A stretch of DNA of 64,000 nucleotides from Paracoccus aeridis (GTDB lineage Bacteria > Pseudomonadota > Alphaproteobacteria > Rhodobacterales > Rhodobacteraceae). Below the pieces are notes generated by a model. The model had not been told where the DNA came from. It worked only from the letters and a program-made list of their open reading frames with translations, and searched no databases. The stretch is taken from positions 61,755-125,754 of the forward strand of contig NZ_SELD02000015.1 of NCBI RefSeq assembly GCF_004923205.2, in the 5' to 3' direction. Position 1 is the first letter of the stretch; every line of letters begins with the position of its first letter. Below are positions 1 to 8,424 of this stretch, piece after piece. The translations under genes and the position numbers were made by a program.

Positions 1-282
1 GGCGCCGCGCAGGCCAAGGGCGCGGGCGTTGGTCAGGGCCACGCGCTCGGGGTCGGGCGCCGTCACCTGCAGCCGCTTGGCCGCCACCCGCCGCACGAGC
101 CCGTTGCCTTCCAGCGCGCGCAGCCCCTCGCGCAGGGTCGAGCGGTTCACGCCAAGCGCCTCGGCCAGTTCGGCCTCGATCGGAAGAAGCTCGCCGATCT
201 TCAGCCGCCCGCCGACGATCTCGGCCTCGAGGATGCTGGCAACCTGCTGGTAGCTGTTCGTCTTCGCGGCCCGTGGCAGCAT
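1..282 (-). CDS. GntR-family (FadR/FCD type) transcriptional regulator, N-terminal part
   Basis: The reverse strand encodes a winged helix-turn-helix of GntR type. It has the family pattern of an N-terminal helix (SYQQVASILEAEI), the G-x-L-P-x-E-x-E-L core, and the recognition segment NRSTLREGLRALE. The reading frame is open to the left edge, so the C-terminal ligand-binding domain (FCD in this family) lies outside the window. The start chosen is the ATG at 282, which has a weak GTGAG upstream. An in-frame ATG at 315 is also possible but lies directly against the operator and has no ribosome binding site. The gene diverges from the SDR/acyl-CoA dehydrogenase operon, and the palindrome at 316-328 matches the FadR-subfamily consensus. 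Autoregulation and repression of that operon by an acyl-CoA-like ligand are inferences. Confidence 0.85.
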   Translation of the reverse strand, partial: MLPRAAKTNSYQQVASILEAEIVGGRLKIGELLPIEAELAEALGVNRSTLREGLRALEGNGLVRRVAAKRLQVTAPDPERVALTNARALGLRGA

Positions 283-308
283 GTGGTTCTCACGGCCTGT
301 CTTCGTAG

Positions 309-336
309 TTGTCATATTGTCCGACAATGTTAACAT
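309..336 (+). promoter_or_regulatory. Predicted sigma-70 promoter of the SDR / acyl-CoA dehydrogenase operon
   Basis: TTGTCA at 309-314 (five of six matches to TTGACA) and TAACAT at 331-336 (four of six matches to TATAAT) are separated by 16 bases. They lie about 32 bases upstream of the SDR start, whose ribosome binding site AAGGGA precedes the ATG at 368. The palindrome at 316-328 fills the spacer, as expected for a repressed promoter. Confidence 0.5.
316..328. promoter_or_regulatory. FadR-subfamily GntR operator (ATTGTCCGACAAT)
   Basis: This is a perfect 13-base palindrome with arms ATTGTC and GACAAT around a central C. It fits the FadR-subfamily consensus TnGTnnnACnA exactly and lies in the intergenic space between a GntR-type regulator and a divergent operon. 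That location, and the overlap with the predicted promoter spacer, make it the likely binding site of the adjacent regulator. Confidence 0.7.
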
Positions 337-367
337 GCCGGCGGATCGGCGAGTCAAGGGAAACGGC

Positions 368-1114
368 ATGGAACTGCAGGTCACGGGAAAGACGGCGCTC
401 GTCACCGGCGCGTCGGGCGGCTTGGGGGCGCATTTCGCGGGCGTGCTGGCGCGGGCCGGCGCCGCCGTCACGCTGGGCGCGCGCCGCGCCGACCGGCTGG
501 ATGACGTCGTGGCGGGGCTCCAGGCCGCCGGGCACAGGGCGGACGCGGTCAGCCTCGACGTGACCGACGAGGCCAGCGTCGCCGCCGTGTTGTCGCAGCG
601 CCGCTTCGACATCGTCGTGAACAACGCCGGGATCAGCGGCTCCGGCATGGCGATCGACATGCCTGCGGACGAATGGGACCGGGTGCTTGCCACCAACCTG
701 CGCGGCAGCTTCCTCGTGGCGCAGGGGGCGGCGCGCGCCATGCGGGACGCGGGAAGCGGCGGCAGCATCGTCAACATCGCCTCCATCCTCGGGCTGCGCG
801 TCGCGGGCGGGGTCGTCGCCTACACCGCCTCGAAGGCCGCCGTGGTGCAGATGACGAAGGCGCTCGCCCTTGAATGGGCGCGCTTCGGGATCCGCGTGAA
901 CGCGCTCTGCCCGGGCTATGTCGAAACCCCGATCAACGCCGGGTTCTTCGCTTCGACGGCGGGCCAGGCGTTGATTTCGCGGATCCCGCAGCGCCGACTG
1001 GGGCAGGAGGCGGAACTGGACGGGCCGCTGCTGCTGCTGGCGTCGGACGCGGGCAGTTACATCACCGGCGCCACCCTTGCGGTGGATGGCGGGCATCTGG
1101 TCTCAACGCTCTGA
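368..1114 (+). CDS. SDR-family oxidoreductase
   Basis: A 248-residue classical short-chain dehydrogenase. The Rossmann motif TGASGGLG is at about residues 13-20, NNAG is near 84, the catalytic serine lies in IVNIAS, and YTASK near 152-156 supplies the Tyr/Lys pair. CPGYVETP follows in the usual place. The ATG at 368 is chosen over an upstream in-frame codon because AAGGGA precedes it and the product then begins like other family members. It is the first gene of an operon with an acyl-CoA dehydrogenase nine bases downstream, so a role as a 3-hydroxyacyl-CoA or related hydroxy-acid dehydrogenase is plausible. The substrate cannot be read from the sequence. Confidence 0.88.
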   Translation: MELQVTGKTALVTGASGGLGAHFAGVLARAGAAVTLGARRADRLDDVVAGLQAAGHRADAVSLDVTDEASVAAVLSQRRFDIVVNNAGISGSGMAIDMPADEWDRVLATNLRGSFLVAQGAARAMRDAGSGGSIVNIASILGLRVAGGVVAYTASKAAVVQMTKALALEWARFGIRVNALCPGYVETPINAGFFASTAGQALISRIPQRRLGQEAELDGPLLLLASDAGSYITGATLAVDGGHLVSTL

Positions 1115-1123
1115 AGGTGCAGC

Positions 1124-2335
1124 ATGGATTTCACCATCTCCCCCGAACTCGACCGCCTGCGCCGCCAGATCGCCGGGTTCGTCAACGACCGCCTGATTCC
1201 GCTGGAGGCCGATGCGGGCAGCTACGACGCGCATGAGAACATCGACGAGGGGCTCCTTGGGACCCTCCGCGCCGAGGCCCGGGCCGCGGGCCTGTGGTGC
1301 CTGCAGCTGCCCGAGGATCAGGGCGGGCGCGGGGTCGGACTGCTCGGCATGGCGGTCTGCTACGAGGAAATGAACCGCTCGATCTTCGGGCCGGTCGTCT
1401 TCAACTCGGCCGCGCCCGACGACGGCAACATGATGGTGCTGAACCGCCTCGGCACGCCAGAGCAGAAGGAACGCTGGCTGGCGCCGATCGCCCGTGGCGA
1501 CGTGCGCTCGGCCTTCGCGATGACCGAGCCCGCGCCCGGCGGCGGCTCCGACCCCTCGATGATCCGCACCTTCGCGCGGCGCGAGGGCGACCGCTACGTC
1601 GTCGAGGGCCGCAAGTGGTTCATCACCGGCGCCGAGGCGGCCCGGCACTTCATCCTGATCGCCCGCACCTCGGAAGGCGCGAAGGACGCCCATACCGCGC
1701 TCATGTTCGACGCCTCGCAGCCCGGCTGGCGCATCGAGCGGCGCATCCCGATCATGGGCCCCGAGGAGCATGGCGGCCATTGCGAGATCGTCTTCGAGGG
1801 GCTGGAGATCCCGGCCGCGAACGTCCTGCTGGCCGAGGGCAAGGGGATGCGCGTCACGCAGACCCGCCTTGCCCCGGCGCGGCTCACCCATTGCATGCGC
1901 TGGCTGGGCCTCGCCAAGCGCTGCATCGAGGTCGCGACCGAGTACGCCGCCCGCCGCGAGGGCTTCGGCATCCGTCTGGCCGACCGCGAAAGCATCCAGC
2001 TGATGCTGGGCGATCTCGCCATGCGGATCGAGGTCGGGCGGCTGCTGGTCGCCAAGGCCGCCTGGGCGCTGGACCGCGGCGAACGCGCGCAGGCCGAGAT
2101 CTCGATGGCCAAGATCCAGGTTGCCAACGTGCTGCACGACGCCGCCGACCGGGCGATCCAGATCAACGGCGCGCGGGGCTATTCCAAGGACACGGTGCTG
2201 GAATGGATCTACCGCTACGCCCGGCAGGCGCGGCTGGTGGACGGCGCGGACGAGGTGCACAAGATGGTCATCAACCGCAACCTGGCCGAAAAGGGCCGCG
2301 ACTTCTGGCAATGGCCGGTCGAGGGGGTGGAATGA
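1124..2335 (+). CDS. Acyl-CoA dehydrogenase, ACAD10/11-like
   Basis: A 403-residue flavoprotein of normal family length, with the N-terminal helical domain, the beta-barrel signature FAMTEPAPGGGSDPSMI near residues 130-145, and a C-terminal helical domain ending in GARGYSKDTVLEWIYRYAR followed by a GADEVHK motif. This C-terminal signature is the one I associate with ACAD10/ACAD11-type enzymes rather than simple fatty acyl-CoA dehydrogenases. The stop codon overlaps the start of the downstream phosphotransferase-like gene (ATGA), so the two products are probably made in fixed ratio. In mammalian ACAD10/11 the same two domains are fused. The family chemistry suggests removal of phosphate from a 4-phosphohydroxyacyl-CoA, but desaturation of an ordinary acyl-CoA remains possible. 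Confidence 0.88.
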   Translation: MDFTISPELDRLRRQIAGFVNDRLIPLEADAGSYDAHENIDEGLLGTLRAEARAAGLWCLQLPEDQGGRGVGLLGMAVCYEEMNRSIFGPVVFNSAAPDDGNMMVLNRLGTPEQKERWLAPIARGDVRSAFAMTEPAPGGGSDPSMIRTFARREGDRYVVEGRKWFITGAEAARHFILIARTSEGAKDAHTALMFDASQPGWRIERRIPIMGPEEHGGHCEIVFEGLEIPAANVLLAEGKGMRVTQTRLAPARLTHCMRWLGLAKRCIEVATEYAARREGFGIRLADRESIQLMLGDLAMRIEVGRLLVAKAAWALDRGERAQAEISMAKIQVANVLHDAADRAIQINGARGYSKDTVLEWIYRYARQARLVDGADEVHKMVINRNLAEKGRDFWQWPVEGVE

Positions 2336-3336
2336 CCGCCGAGGCCGCGGCGCTCGGCGGCTGGCTGCGCGACAACCTCGGCCTTGACGGCGCGCCCGAG
2401 ATCCGGCCGATCGCGGGCGGCCAGTCGAACCCGACCTGGTTCGTGACCGCGGGCGGGCGGCGTCTGGTGCTTCGCAAGCAGCCGCCGGGGCCGCTGCTGA
2501 AGGGCGCCCATGCCATCGACCGCGAATACCGCATCCAGCGGGCGCTCGCCGGAACGGACGTGCCGGTGCCGGAGATGGTGGCCTGGTGCGACGACGCTTC
2601 GGTGCTGGGCACGCCCTTCTACCTGATGGAGCGGCTCGACGGGCGGGTCTGGCACGAATCCGCGATGCCCGGCGCCGAACCGGCGGAGCGCCGCGACATG
2701 TATCTCGCCGTTGCGCGCACGCTGGCGGCCCTGCATTCGATCGACCCCGCCGCGACCGGGCTGGGGGATTACGGCCGCCCCGGCAACTACTTCGCCCGGC
2801 AGGTGGCCCGCTGGGGCAAGCAGTGGCAACAGGCCCAGAGCCGCGGCGTCCCGGAGCTTGACCAGCTTCACGACTGGCTGGCCGCACGCATCCCCGAGGA
2901 TGACGGCATCGTGTCCATCGCGCATGGCGATTTCCGCATCGGCAACATCATGTTCGCGCGCGACCGCCCCCGTGTCGCCGCCGTCCTCGACTGGGAGCTT
3001 TCGACCCTCGGGCACCCGATGGCCGACCTCGGCTTCTTCTGCATGTTCTGGCGCGCGCGGCAGGACGAATACGGCGGCCTCGCCGATCTGGACTGGCGCG
3101 CCCTGGGCATCCCCTCGCGAAAGGAGTTCGTGCAGGAATACATTGCCGCGAGCCGCCATGCCGTCGCGCTGACGCCGTTCCACGAGGCCTTCGCCCTGTT
3201 CCGCTTCGCTGTGATCTTCGTCGGCATCGCCGACCGCGCTTTGCAGGGCAACGCCGCCGGCGATGCGGCCGGCGATGCGATGCGGCTGGCGCGGGCGTAT
3301 GCGGGGCACGGCCTGGCGGCGGCAGAGGCCGGCTGA
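2332..3336 (+). CDS. Aminoglycoside-phosphotransferase-like acyl-CoA kinase (LvaA/ACAD11 kinase-domain type)
   Basis: A 334-residue APH-fold kinase. The N-lobe contains IAGGQSNPTWFV, which resembles the nucleotide-binding loop, and VLRKQPPG with the expected ATP-contacting lysine. The catalytic loop HGDFRIGN is near residue 198 and the metal-binding DWE near 219. The start overlaps the stop of the acyl-CoA dehydrogenase by four bases. Proteins of this subgroup paired with an acyl-CoA dehydrogenase include LvaA of the levulinate pathway and the kinase domain of ACAD10/11, which phosphorylate the 4-hydroxy group of 4-hydroxyacyl-CoAs. Antibiotic phosphorylation is unlikely in this context. The exact acyl chain is unknown. 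Confidence 0.82.
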   Translation: MTAEAAALGGWLRDNLGLDGAPEIRPIAGGQSNPTWFVTAGGRRLVLRKQPPGPLLKGAHAIDREYRIQRALAGTDVPVPEMVAWCDDASVLGTPFYLMERLDGRVWHESAMPGAEPAERRDMYLAVARTLAALHSIDPAATGLGDYGRPGNYFARQVARWGKQWQQAQSRGVPELDQLHDWLAARIPEDDGIVSIAHGDFRIGNIMFARDRPRVAAVLDWELSTLGHPMADLGFFCMFWRARQDEYGGLADLDWRALGIPSRKEFVQEYIAASRHAVALTPFHEAFALFRFAVIFVGIADRALQGNAAGDAAGDAMRLARAYAGHGLAAAEAG

Positions 3337-3682
3337 GTCTCGCCAAACGGCACGATTGGTTGCCGCGAACGCGTGGGAAAGCCGCGTTGGCGCGGCCTGT
3401 GCGTCCCTGCGAAGGCACGAGGGCCGGAATTTCGTGGCTGGAGCCGGCAGGCGCGGCGGGGCGCGGGGTCCACCTTGGGAGAATCGCGTCCGCCCGCAGC
3501 CTTGTTCAGGGCCGGGGCGGACGATCCAGCGACGCGCTCTGCGTCGGTCCGGGCTGACCTGCGGCGCTCGCCCGCTCAGGCGCGCGCCAAGGCCGCCTGA
3601 TCCGGCAGTCTCGCGGAAGAGCGCCGCCCTGCGAGCAGGTCTCTCCCTTCCTGCCCGCGGTCGGCCGTGAAAGCGCCCGGCC
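3337..3682. other. Intergenic region without recognisable gene
   Basis: This 346-base stretch lies between two convergent genes. I see no reading frame with the strong third-position GC bias of the neighbours, no tRNA-like fold and no clear hairpin followed by a T run. It probably holds the 3' ends of both transcripts. Confidence 0.5.
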
Positions 3683-5221
3683 TCAGATGTCGAACACGAC
3701 GCCCTGCGCCAGCGGCAGCGCGCGGGAATAGTTGATCGTGTTCGTCGCGCGGCGCATGTAGCCGCGCCACGCGTCCGATCCGCTTTCGCGCCCGCCGCCG
3801 GTTTCCTTCTCGCCGCCGAAGGCGCCGCCGATCTCGGCGCCCGAGGTGCCGATGTTGACGTTGGCGATCCCGCAGTCCGAGCCCGAGGCCGACAGGAAGG
3901 CCTCGGCCTCGCGCAGGTCCAGCGTGAAGATCGAGGACGACAGCCCGGCCCCCACCGCGTTGTGCTGCGCGATGACGTCCTCGAAGTCGGTGTAGCGCAT
4001 GACGTACAGGATCGGGGCGAAGGTCTCTTCCAGCACCGGGCCGGACTGGCGCGGCATCTCGACCAGCGCGGGCCGGGCGTAGAACGCGGCCTCGGGGCCG
4101 GCGTCGGCCACCCGCTCGCCGCCGTGGACGGTGCCGCCCTCGGCCCGGGCCGCGTCCAGCGCGGCCTGCATCCCCTCCCACGCGGCGCGGTCCACCAGCG
4201 GGCCGACCAGCGCCTGCGTGGTCAGCGGATTGCCGACCGAGACCGAGCCGTAGGCCTTGATCAGCCGCGGCACCAGCTGGTCATAGACGCTGTCGTGGAC
4301 GAACAGGCGGCGCATGGTGGTACAGCGCTGACCGGCCGTTCCCATGGCCCCGAAGGCGATCGCGCGCAGCGCCATGTCGAGATCGGCCGAAGGCGTGACG
4401 ATGCCGGCGTTGTTGCCGCCGAGTTCCAGGATCGAGCGTCCGAACCGCGCCGCGACCTTCGGGCCGACCTGCCGGCCCATGCGGGTCGATCCGGTGGCCG
4501 ACACCAGCGCCACGCGCGGATCGTCCACCAGCGCGGACCCGACCTCGCGCCCGCCGATCACCACCTGCGACAGGCCTTCGGGCGCGTCGCCGAAGCGTTC
4601 CAGCGCGCGGTCGAGGATGGACTGGCACGCGAGCGCCGTCAGCGGCGTCTTCTCGGACGGCTTCCAGACGACCGGGTTGCCGCAGACCAGCGCCAGCGCC
4701 GAGTTCCAGGACCAGACGGCGACCGGGAAGTTGAAGGCGCTGATGATGCCCACGACCCCCAGCGGGTGCCATGTTTCCATCATCCGGTGCCCGGCGCGCT
4801 CGGTCGCGATGGTCAGGCCGTAGAGCTGGCGCGACAGTCCCACGGCGAAGTCGCAGATGTCGATCATCTCCTGCACCTCGCCCAGCCCCTCGGACGGGCT
4901 CTTGCCCGCCTCGATCGAGACGAGCCGGCCGAGGTCGGTCTTGGCGGCGCGCAGTTCCTCGCCCAGCAGGCGCACCAGCTCGCCCCGGCGCGGCGCGGGA
5001 ACCTCGCGCCAGACGCGGAAGGCCTCTGCCGCGCGGCCCACGGCGGCGGCGACGGCGGCCGCGTCATGTTCGGGCAGCGAAGCCGTCCGCTCGCCCGTGA
5101 CCGGCGAGAAGCTTTCCAGCGTGCCGCCGGTGTAAAGCGCGGGGTCCACCCCGAGGCGGTCGAGGACGTCGCGCGTGTCGCTGGCGATGCTGAAGGTCAT
5201 GTCGTGCCGGTCGTAGGTCAT
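3683..5221 (-). CDS. Aldehyde dehydrogenase, ALDH7 family (alpha-aminoadipic semialdehyde dehydrogenase type)
   Basis: A 512-residue NAD(P)-dependent aldehyde dehydrogenase. The N-terminal oxyanion/cofactor region FNFPVAVWSWN, the general-base motif ELGGNN, and GQRCTT with the catalytic cysteine are all present. The C-terminal GGEKETGGGRESGSDAW and MRRATNTINYS are the hallmarks of ALDH7 (antiquitin, AmaB) enzymes, which oxidise 2-aminoadipate semialdehyde in lysine breakdown. The ATG at 5221 is chosen because AAGGA lies eight bases upstream; another Met at 5200 is possible. The gene stands alone, with 527 bases of non-coding DNA on its 5' side that include an inverted repeat at 5379-5389. Lysine catabolism is the best guess from the family, but no other lysine gene is in the window. 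Confidence 0.88.
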   Translation of the reverse strand: MTYDRHDMTFSIASDTRDVLDRLGVDPALYTGGTLESFSPVTGERTASLPEHDAAAVAAAVGRAAEAFRVWREVPAPRRGELVRLLGEELRAAKTDLGRLVSIEAGKSPSEGLGEVQEMIDICDFAVGLSRQLYGLTIATERAGHRMMETWHPLGVVGIISAFNFPVAVWSWNSALALVCGNPVVWKPSEKTPLTALACQSILDRALERFGDAPEGLSQVVIGGREVGSALVDDPRVALVSATGSTRMGRQVGPKVAARFGRSILELGGNNAGIVTPSADLDMALRAIAFGAMGTAGQRCTTMRRLFVHDSVYDQLVPRLIKAYGSVSVGNPLTTQALVGPLVDRAAWEGMQAALDAARAEGGTVHGGERVADAGPEAAFYARPALVEMPRQSGPVLEETFAPILYVMRYTDFEDVIAQHNAVGAGLSSSIFTLDLREAEAFLSASGSDCGIANVNIGTSGAEIGGAFGGEKETGGGRESGSDAWRGYMRRATNTINYSRALPLAQGVVFDI

Positions 5222-5748
5222 GTCCGTTCCTTGTGTGTCTGCCGCGCCCCGGGCCCCCCTTGGGCATGTCGCGACGCGCTGGTCGTTGCTGCGGCCGGAA
5301 GCCATGCAGGTCGTACCGGCCGGGCGCCGCCAGCCTGAGGCAACCGACCGGCCCGACTCGTCGATCGCCAATAGCATAGTCCATTGGACACGGCGCCGGA
5401 AGCCGCCCGTTTCCCGTCGCGCCGCGGGGCGCGTCATTCCAGCCGGAAGTGCTGTTCGGACCACCGCTTCCATCTCGACCGGGCTTGCCAGCAGGGGCCC
5501 GAGATCTTCCCGGTCAGGCTGAGCCTGAAGTCGGCCATCTCGCGATCATCGCCAATGCACCGCGATGCGCCCCCTACCGAAGCCCTGGCCGCGCGCGGTG
5601 GCCATACCGCCCGACCTCGGCCACATCGCCCACGAACGCCGCCGTGGGTGGACACCGCCCAGACAGGCGGCCACCCCGCGCTGCTGGCGTGGTGACGGCT
5701 TCCCGCGCGACGGAAGACCGGGGCGGGTTCCCGTGACCCGCGCGGCCG
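5222..5748. other. Long intergenic region between preA and the ALDH7 gene
   Basis: There are 527 bases without a convincing gene. The frames lack coding bias and none resembles a known protein. The right part is the 3' flank of preA, and the left part is the leader of the aldehyde dehydrogenase gene, with an AT-richer patch around 5368-5392. Confidence 0.5.
5379..5389. promoter_or_regulatory. Inverted repeat GTCCATTGGAC upstream of the ALDH7 gene
   Basis: Arms GTCCA and TGGAC flank a single T, about 160 bases upstream of the ALDH7 start and inside the only AT-rich patch of this spacer. The half-site spacing is like that of GntR-type operators. The regulator is not identifiable from the window. 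Confidence 0.35.
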
Positions 5749-7047
5749 CTACTCCGCCGCGACCGCGCCGGGGTTGTTCGGGTGCGTGGTCCAGTCGGCG
5801 TGCTTGAACGACACCACGCGGCCGGTGCGCGGGTCCACGTCGCCTTCGGCCATCCGCTCCATCGTGATGCAGTCCTCGACCGGGCAGACGTTGACGCAGA
5901 GGTTGCAGGCGACGCACTCGTCATCCTTCACCTCGAACACGCGTCCCGGCAGCATGGCGATGGCCTGGTGGCTGGTATCCTCGCACGCGGCATAGCAGCG
6001 CCCGCACTTGATGCAGAGGTCCTGGTGGATGAATGCCTTGCTGACCGCGTTGAGGTTGAGGTCCTTCCAGTCGCAGACGTTCGGGACCGCGCGGCCCGTG
6101 AGGTCGGCCAGCGCCATGCCGCGTTCGTCGAGATATTCCGACAGGCCCGAGATCATTTCCTGCACGATCCGGAAGCCGTAGGTCATCGCCGCGGTGCAGA
6201 CCTGCACGTTGCCCGCCCCCAGCGCCATGAACTCGGCCGCGTCGCGCCAGGTGGTGATGCCGCCGATGCCGCTGATCGGCAGGCCGCGGAGATCCGGGTT
6301 CCGCGCGATCTCGGCCACCATGTTCAGCGCGATGGGCTTCACCGCCGGACCGCAATAGCCGCCATGCGCGCCGCGCCCGTCGATCGTGGGCTCGGGCGCG
6401 AACAGGTCGAGATCGACCGAGGTGATCGAGTTGATCGTGTTGATGAGGCTGACCGCGTCCGCGCCCCCCGCCTTCGCCGCGGCCGCGGGCTTGCGGATGT
6501 CGGTGATGTTCGGCGTGAGCTTCACGATCACCGGCATCCGGGTGTTCGCCTTGACCCAGCGCGTCACCATCTCGATGTATTCCGGGACCTGCCCCACTGC
6601 CGACCCCATGCCGCGCTCCGACATGCCGTGCGGGCAGCCGAAGTTCAGCTCCACCCCGTCGGCGCCGGTCGCCTCGACCCGTGGCAGGATGAACTTCCAC
6701 GGCTCCTCCTCGCAGGGGACCATCAGGCTCACCACGACCGCGCGGTCGGGGTAGTCGCGCTTGACCGAAACGATCTCGTCGAGGTTCACCTGCAGCGGCC
6801 GGTCGGTGATCAGCTCGATGTTGTTGAGGCCCAGAAGCCTGCGGTCCGCGCCCCAGATCGCGCCGTAGCGGGGGCCGTTCACGTTGACGATGTGCGGGTC
6901 GAGGCCCAGCGTCTTCCAGACGACCCCGCCCCAGCCCGCCTCGAAGGCGCGGCGGACGTTGTATTCCTTGTCGGTGGGCGGGGCCGAGGCGAGCCAGAAC
7001 GGGTTCGGCGACCGGATCCCCGCGAAAGTCGATGCCAGGTTTGCCAT
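5749..7047 (-). CDS. preA: NAD-dependent dihydropyrimidine dehydrogenase subunit PreA
   Basis: A 432-residue protein. Residues 1 to about 310 form an FMN-binding dihydroorotate dehydrogenase-like barrel (NPFWLASAPPTDKEYN at the N-terminus, then LNFGCPHGMSERGMGSA and GIGGITTWRDA). Two [4Fe-4S] motifs follow at about residue 345 (CIKCGRCYAAC) and 377 (CVACNLCVNVCP). This matches the catalytic subunit that reduces uracil and thymine to the dihydro forms. Translation starts at 7047 after GAGGAGA, which overlaps the stop of preT eleven bases upstream, so preT-preA form one operon. Together with the hydrolases at 9226 and 11024 it gives the first step of reductive pyrimidine breakdown. Confidence 0.95.
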   Translation of the reverse strand: MANLASTFAGIRSPNPFWLASAPPTDKEYNVRRAFEAGWGGVVWKTLGLDPHIVNVNGPRYGAIWGADRRLLGLNNIELITDRPLQVNLDEIVSVKRDYPDRAVVVSLMVPCEEEPWKFILPRVEATGADGVELNFGCPHGMSERGMGSAVGQVPEYIEMVTRWVKANTRMPVIVKLTPNITDIRKPAAAAKAGGADAVSLINTINSITSVDLDLFAPEPTIDGRGAHGGYCGPAVKPIALNMVAEIARNPDLRGLPISGIGGITTWRDAAEFMALGAGNVQVCTAAMTYGFRIVQEMISGLSEYLDERGMALADLTGRAVPNVCDWKDLNLNAVSKAFIHQDLCIKCGRCYAACEDTSHQAIAMLPGRVFEVKDDECVACNLCVNVCPVEDCITMERMAEGDVDPRTGRVVSFKHADWTTHPNNPGAVAAE

Positions 7048-7058
7048 GGCGTTTCTCC

Positions 7059-8375
7059 TCAGCGCATCAGGCTGGTGTGGATGTCCATCGCGGCGTCGCG
7101 TCCCTGCGCCACCGCCGTCACGGTCAGGTCGTCCCCGCCCATGGCGCAGTCGCCCCCGGCCCAGACGCGGGGGGTGCGGGTGCGGCCGGGGCCGTCCACG
7201 ACGATCTTGCCGCCTTGCGTCGGGGGCAGGGCGGCGGGGTCGAGCCGCTGCCCGATCGCAAGCAGCAGCTGGTCGGCGGGAATGCGGACCCGCTCGCCCG
7301 GCCGGTCGAAGACGACCGCCGCGACCCGGCCGGCGCCTTCGACGGCGACGGGCACCGCCTCGTGCAGCACATGCACGCCCCGCGCGGCGGCGAGTTCCTG
7401 TTCGTAGAGGCTCGCCTTCATCCGCGCCTGCGGGCCGCGATAGGCCAGCGTCACGTTGGTCGCCCCCAGGAGCTTTGCCTGCACCGCCGCGTCCACCGCG
7501 GTCATGCCGCCGCCGATGACGACCACGTCGCGCCCGATCGGCACCGCGGCCGGGTCGGACTGGCGCAGCGCGGCGATGAAATCGACCGCATCGTCGACGC
7601 CGGGCAGGTCGATGCCGGGGATGTCGAGCCCGTTCGTTCCGGCAAGGCCCACGCCGACGAACACGGCGTCGAACTCGGAAAGCAGGCTTTCCAGCGTGAA
7701 GTCACGCCCCAGCGCGACGCCGTTCTGCAAGGCGATGCCGCCGATCCGCAGCAGCCACTCCACCTCGGCCTGCGCGAAGCCGCCGGTGGTCTTGTAGGTG
7801 GCGATGCCGAACTCGTTCAGCCCGCCGGGTTTGGGGCGCGCGTCGAGCAGCGCGACCCCGTGCCCCAGCATTGACAGCCGGTGCGCGCAGGCAAGGCCCG
7901 CAGGCCCCGCGCCGACGACGGCGATGCGCTTGCCCGTGTCCTCTGCCCGGGCGAAGGGGTGGGCCCCCTGCCGCTGCAGGTGGTCGGTGGCGTAGCGTTG
8001 CAGGCGCCCGATCTCGACCGGCTTGCCCTCGGCCAGTTCGCGCACGCAGGCCTGTTCGCACAACGTCTCGGTCGGGCAGACGCGGGCGCACATCCCGCCG
8101 AGGATGTTCTGCGACAGGATCGTTTTGGCGGATGCGTCGGGCGTCCCGGTCACGATCTGGCGGATGAACAGCGGGATGTCGATCGAGGTGGGGCAGGCGG
8201 TGACGCAGGGCGCGTCGTGGCAGAAATAGCAGCGGTCGGCGGCGACCTGCGCTTCGTGCGGGTCGAACGGCGGGTGCAGGTCGGCGAAGTTCGCGGCGTA
8301 GGCGTCGGGCGTCAGGCGGCCGGCGGTGATCCCGCCTTGTGTGCCGCTGCTCGCCCCCGTGGTCGGGGTGTCCAT
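7059..8375 (-). CDS. preT: NAD-dependent dihydropyrimidine dehydrogenase subunit PreT
   Basis: A 438-residue glutamate-synthase-small-subunit-like flavoprotein that passes electrons from NADH to PreA. The N-terminal Fe-S region carries CYFCHDAPCVTACP and CARVCPTETLCEQAC. An FAD-binding GAGPAGLACAHRL and an NAD-binding GGGMTAVDAA follow. The start at 8375 is supported by AGGAGA six bases upstream; an in-frame codon further upstream lacks such a site. The gene is the first of the preT-preA pair. A palindrome-like site at 8425-8442, about 50 bases before the start, is a candidate operator for the neighbouring RutR-type regulator. Confidence 0.94.
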   Translation of the reverse strand: MDTPTTGASSGTQGGITAGRLTPDAYAANFADLHPPFDPHEAQVAADRCYFCHDAPCVTACPTSIDIPLFIRQIVTGTPDASAKTILSQNILGGMCARVCPTETLCEQACVRELAEGKPVEIGRLQRYATDHLQRQGAHPFARAEDTGKRIAVVGAGPAGLACAHRLSMLGHGVALLDARPKPGGLNEFGIATYKTTGGFAQAEVEWLLRIGGIALQNGVALGRDFTLESLLSEFDAVFVGVGLAGTNGLDIPGIDLPGVDDAVDFIAALRQSDPAAVPIGRDVVVIGGGMTAVDAAVQAKLLGATNVTLAYRGPQARMKASLYEQELAAARGVHVLHEAVPVAVEGAGRVAAVVFDRPGERVRIPADQLLLAIGQRLDPAALPPTQGGKIVVDGPGRTRTPRVWAGGDCAMGGDDLTVTAVAQGRDAAMDIHTSLMR

Positions 8376-8424
8376 CGTGGTCTCCTGCTGGCGAGGCACG
8401 ATTCGACGGTACGACCAGACCGGA

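Noticed and set aside
281..367. Extension of the SDR gene upstream to an in-frame ATG at 281
   Set aside because: The added 29 residues would be encoded by the promoter and operator region, and the Rossmann motif falls at its normal position only when the ATG at 368 is used.
290..1096. Long open frames opposite the SDR and many other genes
   Set aside because: These are shadows created by high third-position GC on the coding strand. They lack known motifs, and their composition is dominated by Arg, Ala, Gly and Pro.
2332..3336. Aminoglycoside resistance gene
   Set aside because: The APH fold is present, but coupling to an acyl-CoA dehydrogenase and the ACAD11-like sequence make a metabolic acyl-CoA kinase far more likely.
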